Positions 1 through 9,283 of a stretch of 36,043 bases of DNA are shown one piece after another; within the stretch, counting starts at the first letter, position 1; every line of letters starts with the position of its first letter. The position numbers and the translations under genes were made by a program. Source of the stretch: Acidobacteriaceae bacterium (GTDB taxonomy: Bacteria; Acidobacteriota; Terriglobia; Terriglobales; Acidobacteriaceae); assembly GCA_003160215.1 (NCBI GenBank), contig PLQW01000106.1:1-36043 (forward strand), read 5' to 3'. The notes under the pieces were generated by a model, which was given only the letters and a program-made list of their open reading frames with translations, did not search any database and was not told the origin of the DNA.

Positions 1-24
1 GAACTCTTATGCAGGAGCGTCTAG

Positions 25-1614
25 CTAGCGCAAATAAATGTCGCAGCCGTCGCTGGCGAACACGCGTCCAAACTTAACTCCATATTCACGGAGCACTGTC
101 AGTACGTCGGCGGAAGCCTTTAGGTTCTCGTTGCAAATGAGTAGGTTGGATATGTTGTTGACTCCTTCTTCGCGAATCGCCTGTTGCAGATTCGCATTCC
201 GTTGGGCCTCGCGTATCATGATCGCCCGCCGGTGTGCCTGATACGGTAGCTCGGCCGACCAGTCGAGTCCATAAATCAGTAGAACATCAGTTGGTTTGGT
301 TTCCCGGTCCAGAATGTCAGCCAGCACAGGCCTGCCGGGCGCATTGGCACGCTGCACCCGATAATATCCGTGGAGATAATGGACGGTGGAAAATCCAATT
401 GCCAACACAAACACACAAACGCCGGCCCAGCTTCTCCATCCCCCCGCATTCAAGAGGCTTCCGCTCGCAATACCTACTACAGCGATAATGAAAATACCGT
501 TGGCATAACTGTAATATGTGTGCACAAAATAGAGATTAAAAAAGATCGCAATTGCGCTCATATACAACGTCACGCAAACTGCCACAAACCGCAAGGTATA
601 GCCGCCCATCGCAAGAGCGATAACACAGGACAACAACAACAGATAACGACTTCCTGCTAAGTCATCAAGCACGGACCCGATTCCTATTCCGGCGAAGTGG
701 ACGTAGTTACCGAAAGCAATTCTCTGTTGAAATGTTCCGAAATTCCACCCACGCAACATATGGGAGGTCAGGATGCCACCCAATGGATTTCCGTTTTTTA
801 GTGAGTCGGCATATGCCGTCCACTTGGCAACACAAAATACCGGCATCAGCAGTGCGCATAGTGGCAGAAAACTGACAATAGAAAGTCGGTGTCGTAGCTC
901 TCCCCAACGCTTCCAAAAGCTGTAACTCAGGAGGAGCGATGCGCACAAAAAAAACGGGACGAAGGTTGTGATTTTCACCATTCCGGCGAGTACGCCCGCT
1001 ATGGCAGAGAATGTCCCGAGCACCCAAAACGTTGACCCTCTGTAGGCGATGTGATTGAGTGCCAGTACGACAAACATAAGATACGTCACCGCCAGACAAA
1101 GGGCGGTAGATTCGATCATGAAAGTACGTGACCAAAATATATATTGCGGACTGACAGCGAATAGCGCCACGGTGACCAAAATGGTCGTTACGTCGATCCT
1201 AACAGCGCGCAGCAGAATGAATAAGGGCGGGAAGGTTGCATAAAAGAAAGCGACAGCAGTGAGTCGCCCGGCTTGATCGAGTTGCAAGGGTAACAGCCGC
1301 CAGACTAAAGCCACGATTGATTGAAACATGGGGAACTCAAACGGTATCGACCATGGTGGGCCAAGCACCGGCGTCTCATAGCTAAGAAATTCTGATCCCC
1401 ATTTTGTATAATAAACGCTTATCGCGGTCTGGGCTTGGCGGAATCCGTGAGCATCAAAAATGCTATTATTCCACCCAACGCCTAGTGCCCACATACTAAA
1501 CGAGATAGAGGCGAAGACCAGACACATCACAAGCAGTTTGCAAATAGGAGGACACTGCGAAGGCGGGCCACCCAAGGTTGTCTCGGATTCAAGTGCTACG
1601 AGTGTATCGTCCAC
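25..1614 (-). CDS. GT39/ArnT-like membrane glycosyltransferase
   Basis: A 529-residue polytopic inner-membrane protein. Hydrophobic segments run from about residue 26 to 410, followed by a soluble tail. After the first membrane segment comes DAHGFRQAQTA (residues 54-64), the acidic periplasmic loop typical of PMT/ArnT-type enzymes. These use polyprenyl-phosphate sugars to glycosylate lipid or protein on the periplasmic face; the acceptor cannot be told here. The start is GTG at 1614, with GGGGGAAGGA about five bases upstream. It is the last gene in the window of a minus-strand operon behind a GT2 gene and a 1781-residue polysaccharide protein, so a role in surface glycan assembly is likely. 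The family call is firm; the substrate is unknown. Confidence 0.8.
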   Translation of the reverse strand: MDDTLVALESETTLGGPPSQCPPICKLLVMCLVFASISFSMWALGVGWNNSIFDAHGFRQAQTAISVYYTKWGSEFLSYETPVLGPPWSIPFEFPMFQSIVALVWRLLPLQLDQAGRLTAVAFFYATFPPLFILLRAVRIDVTTILVTVALFAVSPQYIFWSRTFMIESTALCLAVTYLMFVVLALNHIAYRGSTFWVLGTFSAIAGVLAGMVKITTFVPFFLCASLLLSYSFWKRWGELRHRLSIVSFLPLCALLMPVFCVAKWTAYADSLKNGNPLGGILTSHMLRGWNFGTFQQRIAFGNYVHFAGIGIGSVLDDLAGSRYLLLLSCVIALAMGGYTLRFVAVCVTLYMSAIAIFFNLYFVHTYYSYANGIFIIAVVGIASGSLLNAGGWRSWAGVCVFVLAIGFSTVHYLHGYYRVQRANAPGRPVLADILDRETKPTDVLLIYGLDWSAELPYQAHRRAIMIREAQRNANLQQAIREEGVNNISNLLICNENLKASADVLTVLREYGVKFGRVFASDGCDIYLR

Positions 1615-1615
1615 T

Positions 1616-1840
1616 TTATTCCTTCCCCCAATGATCGATCCGGCAACAGTTCGTCGATATTAGCAAGGAACGCGTCATAGCGTGCAGTTCACCGAAGATT
1701 AGCACATCACCAAAGGAAACCAGGTTGATTCCGCGACGCAGGAGGCAGAGATTGCGAATCAGTCCTGTACGCTGTCGCCAGCTGGAGTAGGCCAAGTTCT
1801 GGTTTTCAAAACGAAAACGGCATCGCGTGGTTCGCCTCAA
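1616..1840 (-). CDS. Doubtful 74-residue ORF between two glycosyltransferase genes
   Basis: This open frame begins inside the last 35 bases of the GT2 gene and stops one base before the GTG of the GT39-like gene, which would suit an operon. The product is Arg- and Cys-rich and resembles nothing I recognise. It could be a small gene, the frameshifted tail of a longer GT2 protein, or chance. The SD sequence of the next gene lies at and just beyond its stop codon. Without homologues it should be read as unproven. Confidence 0.2.
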   Translation of the reverse strand: MRRTTRCRFRFENQNLAYSSWRQRTGLIRNLCLLRRGINLVSFGDVLIFGELHAMTRSLLISTNCCRIDHWGKE

Positions 1841-2582
1841 AATACTCCCTTATCTTACGAAGGTCGGCATGAATATACGGTTTGGTTTCAGTTTCCGTCA
1901 TTGATCTGTCGTGGACCCGATATCGACACAGTATCTGCGGAACATGGCATCCTTTAAGGCCCCGATCAACAAACGAGCACCATAAGTCGTAATCCTCCCA
2001 GCCAAACTTGTCCGGCATCGTTCGATACCCCCCCACCTCCCGCAGGACATCAGTTCGAATTAATGCCATGGCGTCGATATAGGGATGTCGACTAAACTTC
2101 GCAGGCAGCCAAACCGAGTTGTTAACGATTCGGCGCTGCATCCCAAACCTTTCGATTAGCGAATATGACATTGCATATCCAGAGTTGTCGAGACTCTCGC
2201 GCAAAACCTGAAGGGCCCGAGGGTAGACCAAATTATCAGCATCGAGAATGAAAATATACGGAGTCTCCACTAACGACAAGGCCGTATTTCGGGTTTCCGA
2301 AAGTCCCCTATTATCCAAGTGTTGAACCAGATGCACATTCTTAAACTTCACAGCTCCGCGATGCCGGTTAAACCAGTCTGAAAGTATCTGCGTTGAATTA
2401 TCGGGCGACTTGTCGTCAACCACCACAAGATCCAATGCCTCTTCAGTTTGCCTTAGGAGCGAGTCTAGCGCCTCGGTCGCTTCCTGACCGTATTTGAAAC
2501 ACGAAATCGCCACCGTAATCTGAGCCGAAGACGTCTGTATCCTGCGGCCAAAAATCGTTTTATATCGCGTTGCTGTCGTCAT
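1806..2582 (-). CDS. Family 2 glycosyltransferase (GT-A fold)
   Basis: A 258-residue soluble GT2 enzyme that transfers a sugar from a nucleotide-sugar donor at the cytoplasmic side. The N-terminal nucleotide-binding strand is ITVAISCF, followed by VVVDDKSPD (residues 53-61). The metal-binding DxD-type motif is FILDADN (111-117), and the acceptor-side motif is WEDYDLW (195-201). The ATG at 2582 overlaps the TGA of the upstream 1781-residue gene as ATGA, so the two are probably translationally coupled. Length is normal for a single-domain GT2. The donor and linkage cannot be read from the sequence. Confidence 0.88.
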   Translation of the reverse strand: MTTATRYKTIFGRRIQTSSAQITVAISCFKYGQEATEALDSLLRQTEEALDLVVVDDKSPDNSTQILSDWFNRHRGAVKFKNVHLVQHLDNRGLSETRNTALSLVETPYIFILDADNLVYPRALQVLRESLDNSGYAMSYSLIERFGMQRRIVNNSVWLPAKFSRHPYIDAMALIRTDVLREVGGYRTMPDKFGWEDYDLWCSFVDRGLKGCHVPQILCRYRVHDRSMTETETKPYIHADLRKIREYFEANHAMPFSF

Positions 2583-5500
2583 CGTACTGTGTCAACGCTT
2601 GCGGCCAAGGCGGTCCAGCACTTACCGACAATCTCAGCCATTGGGTAAGTGGTCTTTAATTTGGTGTATGCACGCTCCGTTAGATCCTCAGCAATCTCCA
2701 AATGCGTCAACACAAATTCGCAAAGCGCCGGCAATGCTTCTAACGGTCCTTCCAGATAGTCCGAGTTGGCTTTGACCCACGGACTCGGCTGGCAAGACTC
2801 CGAAACAACTAGGGTTTTCTGCATAATACCAAGAGTCATTATCCTTTGCGATTCAAGATAGGGTACATTGTCCCGGTGCACGTTCAGTAAAATCTTGGAG
2901 CGTCGGGCTAGGCCCACAAAGCTTGAAAAATCAATGCAACTGTCCGAAGTTTCCTGAAAAGGCGTGTCGCCATCCGGTATATAAATAAAGGTATTCTTAT
3001 CAGAGAGAAACTCAGCCTGCTGGGCCAAAAACTCCTGCCGCCGAGACGATGCAGTCCCGACAAAGAGCACATCGATAGGGCGGTCGGAATAATAAGATGG
3101 CAAGGATGTCCGCATGGTAGATGGCATATATTTAAAGACCTCTCGGTCTGGAAGAACCCGACCATCAAAGCTACGAGCTACGTACTCGCTAAATCCCAGC
3201 GGTAAGGAAAAGGCTCGGTAACCGTCGCGTACAAGCTGCCGCGCCGATTGATGATTAATGTCAAGCACGGCATAAGCACTTCTCAAATATGGTTCGGCCA
3301 CCGCGAACCAGGGGGTCTGTTGCTGCTCTGTGTTCACCATTACAGGCGTGGCCACCTGTTTAAGGACCTCAAAGGCCTGGGGTCCGCTACCTAGGAACAA
3401 AAACTCATGGGGTGCGACCACGATGACAGTCTCTTCTCGGCTGACGCTTGCGGCCTCCGATTCGGTGAATACTCGGCTGCGGACACCAAGTTGCGCGAAG
3501 GCATCTTGTAGCATTCGGCCGATTTCGGTCATAAAGTGATTGCCGAGGCTCGACACGCCAATCGCGACTTGTTCCGGCAACGAATCGTAGTCGATAGGGA
3601 CTGCCATGTACGAAAAAGTGTCCGGCAGCGGGTAAACGTATGTGCCCTGATCATGCTCGCCGTGTTCGTAGTCAAAATTGGAGTCACTATTCCAGTTGTT
3701 CCATGGATTGGAAATGCGTGGTGGAAATGCAGGCCCCACCGTTTCTTCAGCTAGCGTTAAATTAGGACTATAAAACGGATCGGCGCTCAAGGCTCGTGAC
3801 CAATGTTTTTTCATGTAGGCCGCTTCTTGCAGGGCTCTATCAAGGTGTTGGGGCTGATCGTCGTAACCGCGAGAAGCCGACTCTAGGTGATATAGCTCCG
3901 CATAGGGAGTCCATAGAATGTTGTAGCCGGCTCTGCGAAGCCTTAAACAGAGATCGACGTCGTTATACGCCACCTTCAGATTAACTTCGTCAAGGCCGCC
4001 GACCTCTACGAAAAGACTCTTTGGCACAACCATGCAGGCCGCAGTCACGGCGGAGACATTGCGCACGTGCTCTAGTCGATCGCTATAGCCCGCGTCAGAT
4101 TGTGCCGCATGATGATCGTTATGTGCAGCCACGTCGATCATGCCAAGCACTACGCCTGCATGTTGAATAGTGTTGTCTTGATAATAGAGTTTAGCTCCAA
4201 CAGCACCGACGCCTGGCCGAACTGCTAGGCGAATCATTTCTTCGAGCCATCCGGGATCGATAACTTCCACATCATTGTTGATCAGACAAATGAACTCTCC
4301 TTCAGCCTTTTCGACGGCCTGGTTATTAAGAGCCGCATAGTTAAATTGTCCTTCAATTCGTAAAATTCGAAAACGGGAGTCGGTTTGCAATGTCAGCAGG
4401 TAGTCCAGTGTCGCAGGTTCAGAACTTTCATTATCGACAATGATGATCTCCATGTTCGGATAGCGGGTCTTGTGCAATATTCCGTCAACACATCTTCGGA
4501 GGATTGCCACCTTGTCGCGCGTCGGAATTATGAGTGAAATTCGGGGAGCGGGATCCGGCAGGGGATATCGGAGGCGCCAGGATGACTGTGAAGTGTCGCA
4601 AATGACTTGTACAACTTCCCGCTGGGACGCGAAATAATCCTCGACCGCTTGCCGCGCCGAGTGTACCGCCTCCATTCCATCAGCCGACGGGAACAGTGAG
4701 GTATTGCTAGCAACACGACGGTGGTAGAGAACGCGTGGAATGTGAGCGATGCGATCTGCCCCAGTCCGGCGCAGAATCCGAAGAGCCAGATCATAATCGT
4801 GGCTTGGCTCAAATTTTCGACGAAAGCCGTCGGTTTGCTTTATCAGCGAAGACCGGTAAACCCCGAGACAACTAACTATGTCTAGGGTATAAAACAGTTC
4901 CGGATCCCAGCTTGTTTTGAAGCAGGGATTGCACCTCACGCCATCCTCCGTGATCTTGTCCTCGTCAGAATAGATAATGTCCAATTGGGAGTGTTGGTTC
5001 AATTCGGCCGCTACCATATACATCGCAAGCGGAGATAATTCATCCTCTTGCTTCAGCAGAGCCACAAAGTCGCCGTTGACAAGGGTCAGCGCGGAATTCC
5101 CGGCGGCAGAAGTACCGCCTGTTTCAGGCCGAAAAACCACTTTGATGCGGCGATCGCGTCGCGCGTACTCCGCCAATGTTGTGCTTACGTCAGGATCAGA
5201 CGAAGCGTCATCGGCAATGCAAAGTTCCCAACGCGGATACAGTTGAGCGATCACCGAGTCAAGGGTCTTGCGGAGTAGGTCGGGGGCCGGATTAAAGACC
5301 GGAACCACAATCGAGATGAGCGGTACCTCGCGCAACGCTCTTATGTGATGCCGAATCGCAGCTACGTCATTTTCGGCGATGGTGTCATACAGCTTTACCC
5401 ACTCGGCATAGTCGTGGCTGACCGCAGGCGAGGTCGCGGGGACAACATTCACCCTTTCGACGCGACGCGTCTCGCGCCCTTCTGATTTCCCTTTTTGCAA

Positions 5501-7924
5501 ATAGTGCAGTAAGGGGTTCAATCCAGCCTGAGCGACATCGGAAGCGTGCTGAAGATACGACTGTCCATCGAAGAGAGGGCCGGGGTCTCTGTTTTCGCTA
5601 GCGCCAAAAAGTGCATAATGCAATGCGGGATCCCAGCCATTGGCTGCTACGTCCAGATAGCGGCGCAGGTACCATTCACTATCAAATAAATCTGACGCCG
5701 CGATGATGTCTCGCGACCGGAAAAGCCGCCGTCGATCGCGCATGCGACTGAGAAGTTGCAGAGTGAGCGTCCACCAGACAAAGCGAAGAGCCTGTCGTCC
5801 GACCTTTCGTATCCGGGGATGACGCGCAAGGGCGTTGCGTAACGCGGCGGTCCCCTGCCAAATCGTGCTGGCTTCGATTATGGCAAGTTTGTTCTGCAAC
5901 ACCTCAATTTGTGTCTTCGCCTGCGATTGTTCTCGCTGGCGTAATTGGTCTAATTGGTTCGTCGCTTCCTCGGACTGCGCCCGAACTTCTGCGAGCGAAT
6001 GATTGAGGTCAACGATCTTAGTCTCACGCTTCGTCAGGATCGCCTTGATGTCCGCGATTGTTCGGTTTAGGGTGCCGATCTGCTGGTCGCCGATTGTAGC
6101 AGCGCGACTTAGAGCGACTATTTGGTTGTCGCGCTCGGCGCCCTCATGACTAAGGTGGACAATCTGCTGGTCACGCGTAGCCACCGCGTGGCCAAGATTA
6201 GCCACCTCCGTTGCTACAGATCGCATTCCGCTTGACGTCGGAACGAATCCTAGGTCTTCGCACGGATTACCCGTTATGACTGTCTGAAATCTCGCTTCCT
6301 GTTGCATCCACGCTTGAATCTCTTCTTTGGAAACCGATATGTGGAACTCAGCACTGAGTTCCTGGATTACCTGAATGGCTGACTCAATGTGGTTGGCGAC
6401 GGGCACTCCCGAAGTCAGTGACCATAAGATACCCCGGGTCACCACCCAACCAAGTGGAATGTCTGAATCCGCAAGCCACTCACAATCGATCAACACGAGG
6501 TCGCTGCCCGTGTCGAGCAGATTAAATGGTGTACAGTCCAGAAAGTCTGGAGGAAGCACGTAGGACGCGAGCGTCGTAGGGATCTTCCCCGAATCGGCCA
6601 CTTTCGAGGTAGACACCCGGGAGTGCCTCAGCAGAAAGTCCATCCATCCTCGAAGCGACTGAACGACCGGCTTTACGTCGCCGGATCTCGCTCTCGCTCG
6701 TAGCATTGGCCACAGCACCTGCCGCCCAGGATAATAATCGGATTCAGTCAAGCAACTCTCGATTGTCATCTCGTCGGCAACCTTGTACCGTTGATGGGCG
6801 AAGTTTGTAAGAGATTCTTTAATAACTTTTAGTTCAGTCTTGTGGCGAATGAACCTTGTTTGCGTGGCGAATTCAGGCGAGCGATTATTCGCTGAGAAGG
6901 CAACCGCAAGATCCCTGTCCTTGCTTTGCGACAACGGCTCCGGGGTGGCAACTACCAGAAATGAGTTGCTAAGGTCAGCAAGTAAACCATTGTCTAGCAG
7001 GGACGAGAAAGCGAGCGCGTCATCGAAGCTACGAAGGGGAGAGCCTGCATAATCGCGCGCGTGACAACGAGCGAGCAAGTCAGTAGGGTCGAACTCTGGA
7101 TCGGTAAGTGCGTCTTCCGACAGAACTACCGAAGGCAGCTTGTAGTCCGGAAAAGGATACAAAAAGTATGTAGATGCCAATCCGACGGCGGACAGCTGCT
7201 CGATCAGTTCTTGCCGCCCGAAGGTTTGAGCGGTTTTCGTGCCGTAGAGATTCTGTACCCCATAAAACGGAATACCTACGTGATCTTCACTACAACCATT
7301 GAAATACTTAAGGCCAAGCTTATTTTCGATAGCAACCACGACTCGTCCACCCGGAGCAAGAAGCCGAGTTACTGAACGCAGATAGTCTTCGGTCGGGTTA
7401 TCCTGGTCCGAAAACAAGGCAGCATATTCCAAAACGCCGATCAATAGGATCCAATCGAACTGCTGTGCAGTGTTGAAACGGAGGAGATCGTCCGCGACTA
7501 TCCGAACGTTACTGAGCCCCCGGCATCGCTCCGCTGCCACGCGCGCCCGATTCAGACTGCCTTCGACTGCCACAACTTCGGCGGTCATCTCACCAAGGTA
7601 GCGCGTGATTGCACCGCACCCGCAGCCAAGTTCAAGAACTTTGTCGCCGCCTCGTATGCCGAGCGGCCGTACCAGACAATGCCGGGCACGGCTTAAGTGA
7701 TATTCGCTAGGCCAGTCGATGATAGAGTCCGAAAGTTCTTTGGAAAACGTCGAGCGGTCAGTAGCTTTCGACACAACGGCCAAAAGACGTTCTTCAACGT
7801 CCTGGCCGTCTGAATAAACGAAGTCCTTAACATTTGTTCGCCGGAACAGATGGAATCGATGATCCCACTGGTAACTGCCGCCAATTGGAGATGGCTCGTG
7901 TCCCGTGAGCGAATCCGAGTTCAA
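2579..7924 (-). CDS. Multidomain methyltransferase / double GT2 / GT-B-like polysaccharide protein
   Basis: A 1781-residue fusion. Residues 60-330 are a class I SAM methyltransferase with VLELGCGCG (96-104). Residues 330-560 form a poorly defined region with PFNLLDTGSDLVLIDCEW (466-483). Residues 575-690 are a coiled coil built on repeated D-x-Q-I-x-x-L units. Residues 745-820 hold two FDxxxYL...HYLxxGxxEGR repeats that often precede glycan-polymer glycosyltransferases. Two GT-A domains follow (about 868-1095 and 1127-1350). The second has VDNES and INNDVEVI; the first has LLKQEDEL where DHDD is usual. The C-terminal 330 residues are GT-B/CgeB-like. The start is TTG at 7924 with GGGAG eight bases upstream. 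It heads the minus-strand operon and probably builds and methyl-caps a surface polysaccharide. Confidence 0.85.
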   Translation of the reverse strand: MNSDSLTGHEPSPIGGSYQWDHRFHLFRRTNVKDFVYSDGQDVEERLLAVVSKATDRSTFSKELSDSIIDWPSEYHLSRARHCLVRPLGIRGGDKVLELGCGCGAITRYLGEMTAEVVAVEGSLNRARVAAERCRGLSNVRIVADDLLRFNTAQQFDWILLIGVLEYAALFSDQDNPTEDYLRSVTRLLAPGGRVVVAIENKLGLKYFNGCSEDHVGIPFYGVQNLYGTKTAQTFGRQELIEQLSAVGLASTYFLYPFPDYKLPSVVLSEDALTDPEFDPTDLLARCHARDYAGSPLRSFDDALAFSSLLDNGLLADLSNSFLVVATPEPLSQSKDRDLAVAFSANNRSPEFATQTRFIRHKTELKVIKESLTNFAHQRYKVADEMTIESCLTESDYYPGRQVLWPMLRARARSGDVKPVVQSLRGWMDFLLRHSRVSTSKVADSGKIPTTLASYVLPPDFLDCTPFNLLDTGSDLVLIDCEWLADSDIPLGWVVTRGILWSLTSGVPVANHIESAIQVIQELSAEFHISVSKEEIQAWMQQEARFQTVITGNPCEDLGFVPTSSGMRSVATEVANLGHAVATRDQQIVHLSHEGAERDNQIVALSRAATIGDQQIGTLNRTIADIKAILTKRETKIVDLNHSLAEVRAQSEEATNQLDQLRQREQSQAKTQIEVLQNKLAIIEASTIWQGTAALRNALARHPRIRKVGRQALRFVWWTLTLQLLSRMRDRRRLFRSRDIIAASDLFDSEWYLRRYLDVAANGWDPALHYALFGASENRDPGPLFDGQSYLQHASDVAQAGLNPLLHYLQKGKSEGRETRRVERVNVVPATSPAVSHDYAEWVKLYDTIAENDVAAIRHHIRALREVPLISIVVPVFNPAPDLLRKTLDSVIAQLYPRWELCIADDASSDPDVSTTLAEYARRDRRIKVVFRPETGGTSAAGNSALTLVNGDFVALLKQEDELSPLAMYMVAAELNQHSQLDIIYSDEDKITEDGVRCNPCFKTSWDPELFYTLDIVSCLGVYRSSLIKQTDGFRRKFEPSHDYDLALRILRRTGADRIAHIPRVLYHRRVASNTSLFPSADGMEAVHSARQAVEDYFASQREVVQVICDTSQSSWRLRYPLPDPAPRISLIIPTRDKVAILRRCVDGILHKTRYPNMEIIIVDNESSEPATLDYLLTLQTDSRFRILRIEGQFNYAALNNQAVEKAEGEFICLINNDVEVIDPGWLEEMIRLAVRPGVGAVGAKLYYQDNTIQHAGVVLGMIDVAAHNDHHAAQSDAGYSDRLEHVRNVSAVTAACMVVPKSLFVEVGGLDEVNLKVAYNDVDLCLRLRRAGYNILWTPYAELYHLESASRGYDDQPQHLDRALQEAAYMKKHWSRALSADPFYSPNLTLAEETVGPAFPPRISNPWNNWNSDSNFDYEHGEHDQGTYVYPLPDTFSYMAVPIDYDSLPEQVAIGVSSLGNHFMTEIGRMLQDAFAQLGVRSRVFTESEAASVSREETVIVVAPHEFLFLGSGPQAFEVLKQVATPVMVNTEQQQTPWFAVAEPYLRSAYAVLDINHQSARQLVRDGYRAFSLPLGFSEYVARSFDGRVLPDREVFKYMPSTMRTSLPSYYSDRPIDVLFVGTASSRRQEFLAQQAEFLSDKNTFIYIPDGDTPFQETSDSCIDFSSFVGLARRSKILLNVHRDNVPYLESQRIMTLGIMQKTLVVSESCQPSPWVKANSDYLEGPLEALPALCEFVLTHLEIAEDLTERAYTKLKTTYPMAEIVGKCWTALAASVDTVR

Positions 7925-8165
7925 TGTGTTCGCTCCCTGTGAAGGGTTGAGTTACGGTGTTGATTGCCTTCAAGCAGATGCAACAGCTCGCAGGCTAAAA
8001 TTGTACCAGTGTACATCGGAATTGGCCACTTGCGAGAGACTTAGTCTCTCCGTAATCCGTCCGTAAGGAATTTGCCGAGTTGGGCGAGCGTGCGGATTGA
8101 CAAGGCGGAGACGGGGAAAAGAACGGGGCGGAAGTTCACCCGTTAGGTGTTACATTGCACTCACG
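7925..8165. promoter_or_regulatory. Intergenic region, likely promoter of the polysaccharide operon
   Basis: No gene is seen. It should contain the promoter of the minus-strand operon that starts at 7924. A short inverted repeat, TGTAC-CAGT-GTACA at 8002-8015, could be an operator, but nothing else supports it. No convincing -35/-10 pair was found. The right end borders insertion-sequence remnants. Confidence 0.3.
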
Positions 8166-8549
8166 ATGAAAGAGAAAGCGAAGCGTAGTCCCGCCGAAGG
8201 TGATTTTCTGTTCGAGATTGATCCCCAGCCGCTAGAAGAATGCGTGACGGCCCTGGGCGGGGTGCCGCTGCTGGTGCGGGCGGTGCGTTCGCTGGACGTG
8301 CCCGGCAGCGTGCAGCGTCATCTCCAGATCAAGCAGCGGGAGCGGGGCTTTGACGAAGCCACCTACATCGAGAGTTTTCTGGTGTTGAACGCGGTGGGCG
8401 GCGATTGCCTGGAGGACTTCGAGCCGTTACGGGAGGACGCGGGTTTGGCCGCCATGCTGGGGCACCCAGTGCCCAGCGCCGAGGCGTCGCGCGAGTTCCT
8501 CTACCAGTTTCATGACGAAGCGAAGATCGAGCACGCCAGCAGCGGCTGA
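8166..8549 (+). pseudogene. IS1380-like transposase, N-terminal fragment
   Basis: About 125 residues from ATG 8166, carrying the stretches FLVLNAVGGDCLEDFE and SREFLYQFHDEAK that mark the N-terminal part of IS1380-type DDE transposases. Full proteins of this group are over 400 residues. Here homology stops after the FHDEAK motif and the frame ends a few codons later, so the catalytic domain is missing. The breakpoint near 8540 is followed at once by an unrelated IS5-like fragment, so the two remnants appear to have been fused by deletion or insertion. Not functional. Confidence 0.75.
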
Positions 8550-8616
8550 TAGCCGGTTTGCGCCCCAGATCGACACACAAACTGCCGCATCACCGGTGCC
8601 GGACGAGACCACGGGG

Positions 8617-8999
8617 TGCAAGTCTGGCGGATGCGACCGTGCTGCCGGAGTTGCTGCACGGGAAGGAGACGCGGGTGTGGGCAAAGCGTATCGCGGGCGG
8701 GGCGGATGTCATCCCCCAATGTGCGTCGCAGGCGCAGGATTGCACCCATCGGCGCTACCGCTATAAGGACCGGATCGACGAAGTGGAGCTGGCGAAGAAC
8801 CGGACCAAGTCGAAGGTGCGATCCAATTTGGAGCACGTGTTTGGAGTGACAAAACTGAAGTTCGGGTTCGTGAAGGTACGCTAACGAGGACTGGCGAAGA
8901 ATGCCAATCGATTGGTTTCCGACCTGCGCGTTGGTGAACCTGTTCCTGATTGGCGAGAAGGTGGTACACGCAGCGGGGTGGTGTCTTAAAAGGCACTGA
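8617..8999 (+). pseudogene. IS5-family transposase, C-terminal relic
   Basis: The reading frame shows LADATVLPELLHGKE, then RRYRYKDRIDEVE, AKNRTKSKVR, LEHVFGV and KLKFGFVKVR, the C-terminal catalytic half of IS5-group transposases. It is broken several times. A local frame slip replaces the usual GDxAYRG segment near 8680. The codon after KVR is TAA where Tyr is expected. A further frameshift near 8925 moves the ending (TCALVNLFLIGEK) to another frame, which closes with TGA at 8999. The N-terminal half is absent. A dead insertion-sequence remnant. Confidence 0.8.
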
Positions 9000-9283
9000 C
9001 CGCACCGAGCCGGAGGGCGCAAGGACCTGCGGGAATGAAATGAACAGCTATGAACCTTACCCTTGGAGTTGGCCCCGCCTTAATGGCAGTGCTTGTTCAG
9101 AAGCTTCCTAACTAGTGCTACCACGCCTAGTCGAGCCTGCAAGCCGCGCCTTTTCAAACCGGTCGAATTTCTTGACCACCTGAGGTTTTGCCGACCTGTA
9201 TGGCCAGCGATCACTCGGCGCACGACGGGACAGACTTCCTCCTCAGCCCGGTCCATATTCACGAGGCACAATTCCATGTCTGA
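9000..9283. other. Intergenic region without a clear gene
   Basis: About 280 bases between the IS5-like relic and the next intact gene. A short plus-strand frame from 9041 and a minus-strand frame ending in GVVALVRKLL are open. The latter vaguely recalls the C-terminus of IS110-type transposases, but neither is strong enough to annotate. It must also hold the promoter for the gene at 9284. Confidence 0.3.

Noticed and set aside
8002..8015. TGTAC-CAGT-GTACA inverted repeat as an operator
   Set aside because: Short, single and unsupported by a promoter or regulator; kept only as a note.
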